Of a stretch of 64,000 nt of DNA, positions 10,936 to 21,740 are shown piece after piece. The position numbers and the translations under genes were made by a program. This DNA is from Lucinisca nassula (taxonomy: Eukaryota > Mollusca > Bivalvia > Lucinida > Lucinidae), in assembly GCA_963580285.1 (NCBI GenBank), contig OY757015.1:149976082-150040081 (forward strand), read 5' to 3'. The first letter of the stretch is position 1, and each line of letters opens with the position of its first letter. The notes under the pieces were generated by a model. That model searched no databases. It was not told where the DNA came from and worked only from the letters and a program-made list of their open reading frames with translations.

Positions 10936-11219
10936 GATAAGGCTGTGTACCACGTAAATTATAAAAATATTTGGGGGGATACTCCTTTTTTCAAATCTGG
11001 TTCGTATCAGGTACGAAAAACAAATAAGCATTACGCATCAAATGTTTTTCGAGAGCGTATTTTGTTTTTCTGTCCGTTGTTTACAAAGTCAAAGAAGACA
11101 ATAGAAGATATCCATATGAATCAGTCAATGATTAAACTGCACCGAATATTGTAGCGTAAGCCGATTGGTAATGATTACACCATGCCGTTGCTAAGCCAAC
11201 ACAAACAAATAAACATCTT

Positions 11220-11319
11220 TTGTAACACTATTCAATAGAACATGGTTTTTGATATAACAAGGTTTAAAAATGGTCATTTTTTCTATAACCTATACATTTT
11301 TTTCTGACATAACATGGTT
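11220..11319. mobile_element. MITE-I fragment (AACACGGTT-type ends)
   Basis: TAACACTATTCAATAGAACA..., AAAAATGGTCATTTTTTCTA, ATAACATGGTT. Resembles the palindromic element at 54165-54350. Confidence 0.5.
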
Positions 11320-11488
11320 AGAAGCCTCCATAGTGTAGTGGTTAAGCAACTCACCTCATAACCCAGGGGTGATGAGTTCAATTCCAGGCTTCTACAGAAT
11401 TTCTGATGAGTCTTTAAAGCGCGAAGTCCCACCTCCATATGATCTTGTGCTGTTTGTGGGACATAAAACTCAAACACACACACAACAC
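11320..11488 (+). mobile_element. SINE-III copy (tRNA-derived)
   Basis: tRNA-like head GAAGCCTCCATAGTGTAGTG with an A-box-like TAGTGTAGTGG, B-box-like GAGTTCAATTC, body GAGTCTTTAAAGCGCGAAGT, and end GTGGGACATAAAACTCAAAC plus CA repeats. Confidence 0.7.
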
Positions 11489-11521
11489 AGTTGTTTAACT
11501 ACACAAAACACAGTTGTTTAA

Positions 11522-11726
11522 CCCTTGTCCTGCTGAGCCCGGATATGCCTTATTTTCCAAACAATGAAGATCCAGATCAGATGGCTTCTGACGAAGCCAT
11601 CTGATCAGGATCTACATTGTTTGCCATTCAGATTGTGAATTTGTTGCAACAATTTTCATCAAGTAATCTGATTGGTTGATAATCAGTAGTGGGTGTGGCA
11701 TATATAAATATTCAGCAGGTTAAGAG
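11522..11726. mobile_element. MITE-A copy 4
   Basis: TTTAA-CCCTTGTCCTGCTGA at left, AGCAGGTTAAGAG-TTAA at right, core-1 in the first half. It abuts the next copy across one TTAA (11727-11730). Confidence 0.8.
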
Positions 11727-11730
11727 TTAA

Positions 11731-11932
11731 ACCTTATCCAACTCAATAATCAATTTAGCCACACCCATTTCTGCCTTTGAACCAATCAGATGCAAATTAT
11801 TACAACAAATTCTTAAGCTGAATGACAAACAATGAAGATCCTGATCAGATGGCTTCTTCAGAAGCCAGAAGCCATCTGATCAGGATCTACATTGTTTGAA
11901 TGATGAGACAACTAGGCTCAGCAGGACAAGGG
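11731..11932. mobile_element. MITE-A copy 5, sharing TTAA with copy 4
   Basis: Starts at the TTAA that ends copy 4 (ACCTTATCCAACTCA, diverged), has core-1 with a duplicated GAAGCC motif at 11858-11873, and ends GGCTCAGCAGGACAAGGG. Confidence 0.75.
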
Positions 11933-11934
11933 TT

Positions 11935-12085
11935 TAGCTACTGGCCTCATAGACCAGGGGTCGTGGGTTCAATTCCACGCTTCTCAAGACTTTCGGATGA
12001 ATCTTTTACCGAGGTCCTGTCTGCATATGACCTTGTGTTGTTTGTGGGACATAAAACTCAAATACATACAACACATTTAGTTTAT
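11935..12085 (+). mobile_element. SINE-III copy, 5' head partly lost
   Basis: Begins in the tRNA-like head (TAGCTACTGGCCTCATAGAC), B-box-like GGGTTCAATTC, GACTTTCGGATGAATC, then TGGGACATAAAACTCAAATAC. Confidence 0.65.
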
Positions 12086-12555
12086 ACCAATTTATTTTAG
12101 TTTGATTGCGATGTAAGCTTCAAGCTTATTGAATCGCTCTTGAACACTCATTCTGGGTGTTTTCAAGCACGCTAGAGAGAGAGGAAGTGGCTTTTACACC
12201 ACTGCTACCCATTTAACCTTTGTTTAATAACACAAAACACAGTTGTTTAACTAACAAAGTCTCTACTTCGAACCCTTACCACGTTGTGGTTTGTATGTAA
12301 AAAAAGCTTTCTTCATCTGTGATAGAAGGTTTTGCATCTCAAAGGCTCATCTTTAGAGTCTGGAGAGCGGCCAGGTTTGATTATGGAAGATAAGATATTA
12401 ATTTAAACATACTTCTTTTAACCCAGAAGCCAAACTACAAACACACAAAAGCTCTTTAATTTCAAAATTTCAAGGGAATCCCATTTAATAAGGGAAGTCT
12501 ATGTTTGTTTTAAACTTGTTAATCCTGATTAAAATCTAGGCTTCCAGCAGTTTAA
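12086..12555. other. Mostly unassigned; MITE-I-like snippets
   Basis: Contains TAACACAAAACACAGTTGTTTA and similar pieces resembling MITE-I ends (12228-12300). No coding or RNA signal otherwise. Confidence 0.4.
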
Positions 12556-12779
12556 CCCATTTTGTACCGGAAACCCTAAAACAGGTACCCTGGCAAACAG
12601 TGCAGGCCCAGATCAGACGATGTAGACGATGTGCGCCGTCTGATCAGGGCCTACACTATCTGCAAAAGGTTCGGCTAATTTCCGGTTATATTTTAAAGAT
12701 AACACAACCTGCCATCCCTAAATTTTGAAATGGACTCCCGCTATATATAAGGAGGAAGATTCCATTTGGTACAAAAAGG
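12556..12779. mobile_element. MITE-B copy 3
   Basis: TTAA flanks, CCCATTTTGTACCGG start, core-1 (TCAGACGATGTAGACGATGT...GTCTGATCAGGGCCTACACT), GGAGGAAGATTCCATTTGGT near the right end. Confidence 0.85.
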
Positions 12780-12875
12780 TTTAAAGGAAATTGAAGATGA
12801 ACTTGAAAGCTCTTCAGATACTGGCAGGTCCGGTAGAAATCAAAGCACTGACAGCATGGGGGGTCAACAGTCTCT

Positions 12876-13014
12876 GAGTGTCTGTCTGTTTAAGTTTTAC
12901 GTCACACAAACAGCTAAGGTGATATGGTGATGGAAATTAGGTTCAAAAACTCCTCCAAAAGCCTAGAGAAGACAGAAATCAAATGCACAGCCGCTGGTTT
13001 ATGAGGCAAGTAGC
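12876..13014 (-). mobile_element. SINE-III copy, degenerate
   Basis: Minus-strand SINE-III: GTTTTACGTCACACAAACAG, CTAAGGTGATATGG and, at the head, CGCTGGTTTATGAGGCAAGT. Confidence 0.5.
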
Positions 13015-13018
13015 TTAA

Positions 13019-13238
13019 CCCGTTTTGTACCAGAAACCCAAAAATGGGTAATTGGCAAACAGTGCAGGCCCAGATCAGACGCCCCAGAATGGGGCATCTG
13101 ATCAGGGCCTACACTGTTTGCTAAAGGTTCAGCCATTTTCCAAATAAAGAAATGAAGAAAACACAACCTGACACCCCTAAATTTTGAAATGAACTCCTGT
13201 TATATATAAGGAGGATGATTCTATTTGGTACAAAAAGC
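13019..13238. mobile_element. MITE-B copy 4
   Basis: TTAA at 13015-13018 and 13239-13242. Core-1 with AGACGCCCCAGAATGGGGCA. Right end GGTACAAAAAGC. Confidence 0.85.
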
Positions 13239-13415
13239 TTAACGAATACAACACAGAGGTTTCTATATTCCTGTGTTAAGGCTGGAAGAATGGTCCTAAA
13301 CTTAGAATTACTGTAAGTTACCCAAAGGCACCTCACCTCAACTCCTTACCATACTTGCTCGAAAATTTGAACAAGTAAAATTTACTACCCAATGTTGCGT
13401 CTAAAACAGGACTGG

Positions 13416-13502
13416 TTTGTTTGTCTGTTTGATTTGAGGTTTAACGTCCCCTTCAACACTGTAAAGGTCATTTTAGAGACGTTGCTTCCAATTTTGTGGG
13501 AG
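13416..13502 (-). mobile_element. SINE-IV, 5'-truncated, with perfect 12-bp TSD
   Basis: Only the 3' 87 bp of SINE-IV are present (minus strand). The copy is flanked by AAACAGGACTGG at 13404-13415 and 13503-13514. Short direct repeats plus 5' truncation are the marks of LINE-driven retrotransposition. Confidence 0.85.
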
Positions 13503-13514
13503 AAACAGGACTGG

Positions 13515-13592
13515 ACCAGTGGCAAACAGTGTAGAACCTGACAAAAGACGCTCTATTTTGCAGTATCTCATCAGGATCTACTTTGTTTGCAC
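13515..13592. repeat. Core-1-like palindrome, solitary
   Basis: GGCAAACAGTGTAGAACCTG...CTCATCAGGATCTACTTTGT: a core-1 variant with no recognisable MITE ends. Confidence 0.55.
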
Positions 13593-13644
13593 AAGCCTGT
13601 CTGTCTGAATACAAACTGCAAATATAGTAGACTGTTTTGTTTAA

Positions 13645-13868
13645 CCCAATTTGTACCGGAAACACCAAAACTGGTACCCTTACAAACAGTGCAGACCTAG
13701 ATCAGACGCCGCAAAATGTGGTGTCTGATCAGGGCCTACAATGTTTGCAAAACGTTCAGCCAGTTTCCAAACAGATCAGTTTGACAAAAAAACAAGCTGT
13801 CACCCCTAAATTTTGAAATGGACTCCTGCTATATATAGGGAGGAAGATTCCATTTGGTACAAAAAGGG
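13645..13868. mobile_element. MITE-B copy 5
   Basis: TTAA on the left, TTGA on the right (one change). Core-1 with AGACGCCGCAAAATGTGGTG. GGTACAAAAAGGG right end. Confidence 0.85.
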
Positions 13869-14252
13869 TTGACCAAGGCAATACTAAACAAGAATATCGG
13901 TGAAACCGATGGATGCTCCCCAAAGGTGCAATAGTATAACAAAACCTGTCGGTGGACAGATTAGCTTGCCTAATGGCACTGTCATACAAACATCAGCAAC
14001 ACAAAAGTCGGAATAAATGAAAGGAAGTGTCTCCAGGTATGATACCATACCCCAAGATTCTGGGTGGTAGTTTAGCTATATTAATTGGGTAAAACTGTTT
14101 AATACAAATTATTGAAAACTAACTCTGGTACACAGAGGCAATCCTCATAAGACGCCTCCAGGTATGGTTCCTTATTGGGTGACTTTAAATGCATATAAAA
14201 TATCAGACAGGTTCAAAAATTATATTAAAATCCATCAATTTTTGTTGTAGAG

Positions 14253-15600
14253 AAGTATCTGGCGGACAAAGAAGACTCTACATGGCTTTTGTAGACCTGG
14301 AGAAGGTATTTGACTGAGTGCCTCAGAAAGTCATCTGGTGGGCTAAGAAAACTTGGGAGTGGACGAGCGGATTGTGCAACTGGTCCAAGTGATGTATGCT
14401 AATGCTTGGAGCCGTGTCCGCATTGGTGATGTATACAGAAGAATTTGAGGTGAAGGTGGGTGTTCATCAAGGCTCTGTTCTCAGCCCACTGTTTTTCATC
14501 ATTGTGCTTGAAGCCTTGTCACGCGAGTTCTACTCTGGAGTCCCCTGGGAGGACCTGTATGCGGATGACCTTGTCATCATAGCTGAATCCCTTGAGGAAT
14601 GTGTCAGGAGGCTTTTAACTTGGAAAGATGCAATGGAGGCGAAAGGGCTGAGAGTGAATGCAGGAAAGACAAAGATCATGATCTATGGTACAGGTCTGGA
14701 CATCTTGCAGAGTACAGGCCAGTTCCCATGCGCTGTATGTCGCACTGGAGTGGGCAGCAAGAGTATCTTTTGTAATGGCTGCAAGTTCTGGGTGCGCAAG
14801 AAATGCAGTGGGCTCAAACGCCTGATAGAGGACCCTGATTACAGGTGTACACGGTGCCAAGGAACTGCACGCCCCTTACATGGCAGACCACAGAGGGAAG
14901 TTCAAGTCGGATCCGACAAGCTGGAAGCTGTAGCTTCCTGTTGCTACCTAGGTGATATGCTCTCTGCAGCGGGTGGTTGCGACCTTTCAACTACATCATG
15001 TGTGAAAACAGCCGGGAAGAAATTCAAGGAGTTGCTACCAGTTCTCTCTTCCCGCCACCTCTCGTTCAAAACACATGGCCAAATTGGCCATGTGTATAGC
15101 TCTTGAGTGCGGAGCGCAATGCTCCATGCCAGTGAGACATGGCCATTGACAATGCCAAACGTCCAACGTCTACAGCGGAATGACAGGCCAATGATCCGAC
15201 AGATCTGCAATGTCAAGCCAAACGACACTGTCACCATCCGGTCCAGTGAGTTACTTGAGCGTCTTGGCATTGAGGACCTGGAACGCATCCTGAAAGAGAG
15301 AAGGCTTCGCTGGTATGGACATGTGGAATGCTCCAACAGTGCAGTCAAGACTGCCTGTGGCATACAGGTAGGTGGAAAGCGGGGGCCTAGAAGGCCCAAG
15401 ATGACCTGAAAGCAGCTAACAGAAAGAGATTGCAGAGAATGGAAGCTCTCTTCTATCAATTCTCACGATAGACAAACCTGGAGATCTTGTTTAAGATCTG
15501 CCATGCGTGCAGCAAGCCAGCTACCTGAAAAGGGGCTCACGATGTGGACTTTGCCTCTGTACCTGCACGTTAATCAAAAATCTGTTGACGATGATGATCA
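14253..15600 (+). pseudogene. Non-LTR retrotransposon RT remnant with PHD-like zinc finger
   Basis: Conceptual translation shows RT blocks LYMAFVDLEKVFD, VHQGSVLSPLFFIIVLEAL and the catalytic LYADDLVI (about 14558-14581), then the thumb and a C-terminal RLRWYGHVE motif (15303-15330). Between palm and thumb sits a C4-x-C3 array (CAVC, CNGC, KKC, CTRC; 14736-14860) like a PHD finger, but its usual histidine is arginine (WVRKKC). Damage: an in-frame stop after VFD (near 14315), frameshifts between about 14345 and 14430, and a TGA at 15104-15106. The 5' half, including the endonuclease, is missing. Family unknown; similar RTs occur in cnidarian and mollusc genomes. Confidence 0.85.
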
Positions 15601-16560
15601 CCAAATGCAGACGCTAGAGCGATGACAAAGTTTTTCGAAAAATAGCTGCAGTGCCCTTGACCTTCAGCCCAGGACCCTGAAAGTCAAACTTGCTCAAGAT
15701 ATTATCATACCCAACATTTGTGTGAAGTTATATTAAAATCGATCAGCAAAGGACGACGCTAGAGCCATGACAAAGTTTTTTCTAAAAATATCCGCAGTTA
15801 CCTTTACCTTGAGCCCAGGATCCTGAAAGTCAAACTTGCTCGAGATATTATCATACCTAACATTTGTGTGAATTTATATTAAAATCCATCAATAAATGTG
15901 GGCACTAGAGCGATGACAAAGTTTTTTTTTTCTAAAAATAACCAGTGACCTTGACCGTGAGCCCAGGATCCTGAAAGTCAAACTTGCTTGAGAAATTATT
16001 ATACCCAACATTTGTGTGAAGATTTATTAAAATCCATCAGCAAAGGACGACGCTAGAACAATGACAAAGTTTTTTTCTAAAAATAGCTGCAGTGACCTTG
16101 ACCTTGAGCCCAGGACCCTGAAAGTCAAACTTGCTCGAGATATTATCATACCTAACATTTGTGTGAATTTATATTAAAATCCATTAATAAATGTAGGCAC
16201 TAGAGCGATGACAAAGTTTTTTTCTAGAAAAAACCACAGTGACCTTGAGTGTGAGCCCAGGATCCTGAAAGTCGAACTTGCTTGAGATATTATTATACCC
16301 AACATTTGTGTGAAGATATATTAAAATCCGTCAGCAAATGACGATGCTAGAGCGATGACAAAGTTTTTTTTTCTAAAAATTGCCGCAGTGACCTTGACCA
16401 CGAGCCCAGAACCCTGAAAGTTGTAGTTACTCAAGATATTATCATACTCAACATTTGTGTGAAATTATATTAAAATCCATCAATAAATGTAGGCACTAGA
16501 GCGATGACAATTTTTAAAAAAAAAATGACCACAGGGACCTTGACCTTGACCCAGGATCCC
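15600..16560 (+). repeat. Tandem satellite, ~147-bp period, about 6.5 units
   Basis: GATGACAAAGTTTTT recurs at about 15621, 15766, 15912, 16060, 16207, 16354 and 16503 (spacing 145-149). Each unit also has GACCTTGA, CCCAGGA-CCTGAAAGTC and AACATTTGTGTGAA. It starts directly after the LINE remnant. Confidence 0.9.
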
Positions 16561-16579
16561 TCTTAAATCCAAAAAAAAC

Positions 16580-17030
16580 CCCCAAACTACGAGTCCTCAC
16601 TGTTGTTTCATCTCTGTAGTTGTTTGCTTTTTGTATTCATGGAGATGTTGCACTGATGAGTTAGGAGGCCTTCATGCGGACTGAACAAATTATTTGTCTT
16701 ACATCGCGACGGAAGTAAGGGCGAGGATTGTGGCCACTTAAAATCAATTTAAGCCCCAGGTGGAATTTGTTTCCGCTGACCGTTCCAAGGCGGTTCTTCT
16801 GCCACGGTTTATTTTTGTTATGGTTTGTCTTTGGGTGTTTGTGTTGCTATATTATTTTATTTTGGCTAGCCTTTTGGCCATTTTGTGGGAAAGTAACTGT
16901 CCTTTTGGCTTTCCGCTGTTGGTGTTTCCGTTGGGGTCTGTTGCTTCGTGTTTCCCTTTGGTGTCTCTGATAGGAGCTATGGGTTAATTGTATCGATTCC
17001 TGATCATTGCCTCTTCTTCTATTTTCCAGT
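16580..17030 (+). mobile_element. PLE tail repeat (pseudo-LTR-like), copy 1
   Basis: About 450 bp also found at 21130, 25020, 26999, 28140, 29583 and 30541. Landmarks: GAGTTAGGAGGCCTTCATGC, CGCGACGGAAGTAAGGGCG, CGTTCCAAGGCGGTTCTTC, TTGTGGGAAAGTAACTGTCC, GTATCGATTCCTGATCATTG. At 21130 the same repeat is joined to an RT frame, so I assign it to that element. Confidence 0.8.
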
Positions 17031-17167
17031 ACAACTGACGTTAAAAACCAGAAATGTTACAGAAGAAAAATAGCGCAATGTTCGTCAAAGCAAGTGTTGA
17101 TGTTTTCACTGTTACTGGCACAATTAAAGTAAATTTTGACACAAATTTGACATTCATTCGGGTATTC

Positions 17168-17330
17168 CAGGGGTGTAAAATTTCCTTAAAACATACTTGC
17201 CCTTATGATCTAAATTTTTATTTAGATGCTAAAAATGAAGAAAAAGTGAAGAAAGTTTAGAAAATCTCACTCGCCCTGCTTTAAAATTAACTCGCCAATG
17301 CGAGCGGGCGAGTGGAATTTTACACCCCTG
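17168..17330. mobile_element. MITE-G copy 1 (hAT-like ends, 5-bp TSD)
   Basis: Ends CAGGGGTGTAAAATTTCC and the mirror of CAGGGGTGTAAAATTCCA. Flanked by TATTC on both sides. Internal GCGAGCGGGCGAG palindrome. 163 bp, non-coding. A second copy at 39208. Confidence 0.85.
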
Positions 17331-17407
17331 TATTCTATTATAATGATTTTGATGATAACAAATTGAGATTGTATCCATTTTGATCCTTCGCGGTGTAAAA
17401 AGGAATC

Positions 17408-18232
17408 AAGACAGTTCCCCGACAAGACAGTTCCCCCGACACGTTTTTTGGAGACAGTTCCCCGACATATTTGAAGACAGTTCCCCGACACTTTTGAAGA
17501 CAGTTCCCCGACACTATTGTTCAAAGTCAAATGACCTGTGACTGATCATGATGATTATCATAATTGATATTTATTATGTGTTCATCAATATTTTGAAGAC
17601 AGTTCACCGACATACGTTTAGAAATATTAAATTATGGGTTCATCGACATTTTTTAAGACAGTTCCCCGACAGACTTTTACGTGTATAAAATAAAAGCTTA
17701 TACTTGATACCATTATTAATAAGTTTAATGAATACACCTCAAATTAAGCGAACTAGCATGTTCAGTTACTGAACATGCACACATTTAAACAAAACAAAAA
17801 TGTTTTTACCTCTCCTCTGGCTTAGACTTCCAGACAGATCATCGTAAGAACAAATGTCGACGAACTGTCTTGAAATCAACGAGGAACTTTCAGGCAACTC
17901 ATTAATATAGTTGCCTTAGCAAGAAACGTCCAAATTATAACTAATACATCTTAAGACAATTCCCCGACACAGAAAGACATTGCCTCTACAAATCACAGGA
18001 TCTATTCACAATGATCACTTAGCCTTTCTTATCCCCAGTTATCTCTAATTGCCAATTAGGTCATTAAGACTATGAACAATAGTGTCGGGGAACTGTCTTC
18101 AAAGGTGTCTGGGAACTAATTGCCAATTATAATTATCAGTCACAGGTCATTTCACTATGAACAATAGTGTCGGGGAACTGTCTTCAAAAGTGTCGGGGAA
18201 CTGTCTTCAAATGTGTCGGGGAACTGTCTTGT
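17408..18232. mobile_element. Fold-back element 1, GACAGTTCCCCGACA arrays in inverted order
   Basis: Five to seven repeats of GACAGTTCCCCGACA at 17409-17670 face their complements (TGTCGGGGAACTGTC) at 18082-18232. The inverted arms extend through ACTATTGTTCA-AGT-AAATGACCTGTGACTGAT, giving arms of at least 150 bp. The middle is AT-rich and non-coding. Terminal arms made of short tandem repeats are the hallmark of fold-back (FB-like) transposons. Confidence 0.8.
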
Positions 18233-19217
18233 TCCCGTGTAAAAATACTGAATGGCCAAGTTTTTTACAAAAATTGAACACACGTTTTATCCATTTCCGA
18301 CAGTTCAGACGCCGTCGTAAAAAAATGGTTTCTTTGGCTGCTAGAATGATCAATAGTGCTCAACCAAGCCTCTTTCACAGATCCTAACATGAATCCTTAC
18401 TGCAATTAAAGATTGCCTTCAGAAATATTGTGACCCTGCATATGCCAGGAGTGGTGTGAATCAGATGTGGATCCTGAAAAACTCCAAAGAGCTTCTAGAA
18501 CATCTTTAGTCACAATCTTTTCTCTTGTGACTGTTGTGACAAGTTCATTTCGTATATTATACCTACCCCATTTGACGTGTCACTAGTAACAATTCTGATT
18601 TGTGCCGTGTTGTCCCAGAACCAAGTGCGCAAACCATTTAGCTATCACGCTCCATTAGGAATACCTTCATGTATAATTTCATCAGAATTATTACTGGTGA
18701 CATGTCAAACGGCATTCATACACCAGTAAAATGTTATTTGTTGTTCTGTTTTGCAGAATTGTCCACTCCACTAGGGTCAGGGATCAATCCAAGTTCATGC
18801 AGAAATAAGAAAAATAGCACTATTTTTAAAATAAAAAAGCACCTTAACTGGAGCTTTGTGACAGGTCCTGGTGAATGAACGTGATTTGATGTGTAACCAG
18901 TACTCAGAGAAACAGTTCTGATCTGGGTGGGGTAACGATGATATGCGATTTTTGTTTAGTCTGTGTTACTTGCGATAATTAAGTCCGCTACTTTCATTAA
19001 TTGACATTAAAATTCGGATGAAATCTTGTCTGAGACTACAAATATAAGTGTAATGGGTTAATAAGATAAAATAAAGCTTTTTTTCTCTCACCATGATGAA
19101 CAAAAAGTAAACTTCCGGTGGTCTTTACTGGTTTCTGGCTTGAAAACTGGTTTTCGGGTGCAATGTTATTGGCTACGCATTCGGGCGTAGACAAACTGTC
19201 ACCCAATACTTGGCGGG
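18233..19217. other. Unassigned, with one inverted-repeat pair
   Basis: No credible frame. 18571-18599 and 18680-18709 form an inverted pair (TTTGACGTGTCACTAGTAAC versus mirror of TTTGACATGTCACCAGTAAT), a possible small MITE of about 140 bp. Confidence 0.5.
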
Positions 19218-19218
19218 G

Positions 19219-19345
19219 TTACAAGACGTTTCGCCCCACAAGAAGTTTCCTCCCTCGTCGTTTCCCCTAGTCGTTTCGCCCCCCTTCTTGGCCCCTTGTC
19301 ATTTCGCCCCCAAACCCTAGTCGTTTCGCTCCCAAACCATTGTTT
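19219..19345 (+). repeat. Fold-back element 2, left array (CGTTTCGCCCC)
   Basis: AAGACGTTTCGCCCCACA, TCGTCGTTTCCCC, TAGTCGTTTCGCCCC, TGTCATTTCGCCCC and TAGTCGTTTCGCTCC in direct order. The complementary array is at 23168. Confidence 0.75.
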
Positions 19346-19465
19346 ATTTGGTTTGACACATTTATCACACAGTTAATGCGATTAATGATGAGGTGTGAAA
19401 ACACATGCAAAGCTAAACATCTTTAATGATCTATCTATCTATCTATCGATACTGCGGCACCCTCA

Positions 19466-19688
19466 TTTCTGAGTATTATGCGCAGGGATGCGTGCGAGGC
19501 TAAAAGTAAGAAATTTATAGTGAGAGTTAAAAGAGTAATAGTGAAGAATGAACAAGATGATAGCGTTAGAGTGTTATTTCTGAGTATTATGCGCAGGGAT
19601 GCGTGCGAGGCTAAAAGTAAGAAATTTATAGTGAGAGTTAAAAGAGTAATAGTGAAGAATGAAAAAGATGATAGCGTTAGAGTGTTAT
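19466..19688 (+). repeat. Perfect-looking 111-bp tandem duplication
   Basis: TTTCTGAGTATTATGCGCAG begins at 19466 and again at 19577. The two copies differ at very few bases (for example AACAAGATG versus AAAAAGATG). The frame spanning both is a by-product of the duplication. Confidence 0.9.
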
Positions 19689-19728
19689 TAAGAGTGAGAT
19701 TAAAAGCAAGATAAAAACAATGTACTTT

Positions 19729-20323
19729 CTATGGCATTGAGTAATCGATCTTGCTCACTTCTCTCTTGAAGGAGTCAAAATCATTTAGGAGAGCAATTTC
19801 TACAGGGAGCCTGTTCCACAAAACTACCGTCATCGGAAAGAACGAACACCTGTAATAATCAGCAGAAACATATACCTGGCGGAAACCTAGCGGATTTTGA
19901 AGGCTGTGGCGAGTGATTCTCCTGGGACGCTCAAAATATGAGGACATTTGCACTGCTACAAGGCCATACTGTATTTTATGAAACATCGCGAGACGTGAAT
20001 CGCAACGACGATACTCAAGGGAGCGCCAACCGAGGTTGCCCAGCATCGCAGAAATACTATCGTACGAGGAATATCTATTTGTAACCCACCGTGCGGCCCG
20101 CCTTTGAACCATTTCAATCTGATCTATGTTTTTCTTGGTATGGGGGCTCCACACGGTGGAGGCATATTCAACTTTTGGTCTAACAAATGTTTTGTAGGCT
20201 AATTCTTTTACTGACTGGTTTTTAGTTTTTACATTCCTTTTAACAAATCCCAAAGTTTGATTAGCCTTAGTAGTAATTTCCTTGATATGTGTATTCCAGT
20301 TCAGGTCTTTTGAGATACTAAGT
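19729..20323 (-). pseudogene. CR1/Jockey-like LINE RT, C-terminal part, split by the PLE
   Basis: On the minus strand: LSISKDLNWNTHIKEITTKA, LGFVKRN, AYKTFVRPKVEYASTVWSPH, QIEMVQRRAARWVTNRYSSY, VLWNRLPVEI, ending at a stop at 19729. This is the thumb and connection region typical of CR1/Jockey-clade RTs. Its N-terminal side stops at 20323 and resumes at 21741, where ARYLGV would join LSISKD in frame. Both parts are therefore one copy. Confidence 0.9.
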
Positions 20324-21174
20324 TATTTAGACAAGTTGTGGGTATTCCGATGGGTACTAATTGCGCACCTCTTGTGGCTGATCTGTTCTTGTATTGTTAT
20401 GAAAGAGACTTCATTTTGTCGCTTTCCATTGATAACCAATCTGAAATTATTGAAGCTTTTAGCTCTACTTCTAGATATTTAGATGATTTATTAAATATTG
20501 ATAATACCTATTTTGATGGTTTGATCAGTCAGATTTACCCCCTAGAACTTCAGTTAAATAAAGCAAATTCTTCTGATACCGAGGCCCCGTTTTTGGATTT
20601 ACATCTATCTATTGTAGATGGATTTGTTTCGTGCAAAATTTATGATAAACGCGATGACTTTGATTTTGAGATTGTAAATTTTCCTTTTTTGGATGGTGAT
20701 GTTCCTCGTGCGCCATCCTATGGCGTTTATATTTCGCAATTAATTCGATTTGCTAGAGTGTGTAGTCATGTAACTGACTTCAACACTCGTAATAAATTAT
20801 TAACGGCTAAACTTCTTAATCAGGGTTATCGGTACCATAAACTACGCAAAGCCTTTTCAAAATTTTATAGACGCAGTTCTGATTTAATTTCAAAATTCAA
20901 TATTGGACTTAAATCTCTTCTGCAACAAGGTCTATCGGAACCCGAATTTTATGGTGACTTAGTATATAAATTCAGAAAAATATATAAACGCAATGACTTC
21001 AGCACCAAATTTCGTAAAATCATTCTTCGATATAAAAAGATTGGGTACAACATGGATATTATACGACAGACTGCATGCATGGTAGTCAACCCAATCACGG
21101 TTGGCAACTTTGCTTCCCTCTTTAATTGCACGCCGGTGGGTCAGGCCTCGGATTCTATGACGGCTCCAACGTAA
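20324..21174 (+). pseudogene. Penelope-like RT, 5'-truncated ORF
   Basis: An uninterrupted frame starts inside the RT at RQVVGIPMGTNCAPLVADL, followed by the catalytic SRYLDDLLNI (YxDD), APFLDLHLSI, DKRDDFDFEIVNFPFLDGDV and YGVYISQLIRFARVC, ending ...VGQASDSMTAPT at 21174. No GIY-YIG nuclease is visible downstream, and the N-terminus is cut away. The adjoining tail repeat in direct and inverted order supports a Penelope-like assignment, but I cannot exclude another RT class. It sits inside a minus-strand LINE, with junctions at about 20324 and 21740. Confidence 0.75.
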
Positions 21175-21740
21175 AGGCTTATTGAAAATTAAAGAGATAA
21201 TGTTGGTTGGTGCCTGATGCTCTGTCTCTGGTCGGGCTCATCGGAGTCTAACTGTTGGTTTTCTTTTGCTCCAGCATTTCAGTGGTTTCTTGCTGTCGAG
21301 TCCTCACCGTTGTCTCACCTCTGTGGTTCTTTGATTTCTGTGTTCACGGAGATGTTGCACTGATGAGTTAGGAGGCCTTCATGCGGACTGAACAAATTAT
21401 TTGTCTAAATCGCGACGGAAGTAAGGGCGAGGATTGTGGCCACGTAAAATCGATTTAAGCCCCCAGTGGAAATCTTCCACTGACCGTTCCAAGGCGGCTC
21501 TTCTGTGGCGATTTATTTATGTTGTTGTTTGTTACTTACTGTGTGTATCACTTGTGTCTTTTAATTTTGGATGGCCATATGGCCATTTTGTGGGAAAGTA
21601 ACTGTCCATATGGCCTTCCTTTGTTTAGGTTTCCATTATGGTCTGGTCGCTTAATGTTTGTATTTCTTTCCCTTTGGTGTCTTTTATGGATGGAGTAAGT
21701 TTATTGTATCAATTCCTGATCTTTGTTTTACTTCTACTTT
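21130..21740 (+). mobile_element. PLE tail repeat, copy 2, joined to its RT
   Basis: GGTGGGTCAGGCCTCGGATT supplies the last codons of the RT frame, then the repeat landmarks follow in order (GAGTTAGGAGGCCTTCATGC, CGCGACGGAAGTAAGGGCG, TTGTGGGAAAGTAACTGTCC). It ends near CTTCTACTTT, exactly where LINE sequence resumes. This copy defines the repeat as PLE 3' sequence. Confidence 0.8.

Noticed and set aside
17408..18232. CRISPR-like array
   Set aside because: The repeats are about 16 bp, spacers are absent or unequal, the arrays are inverted relative to each other and the genome is clearly animal.
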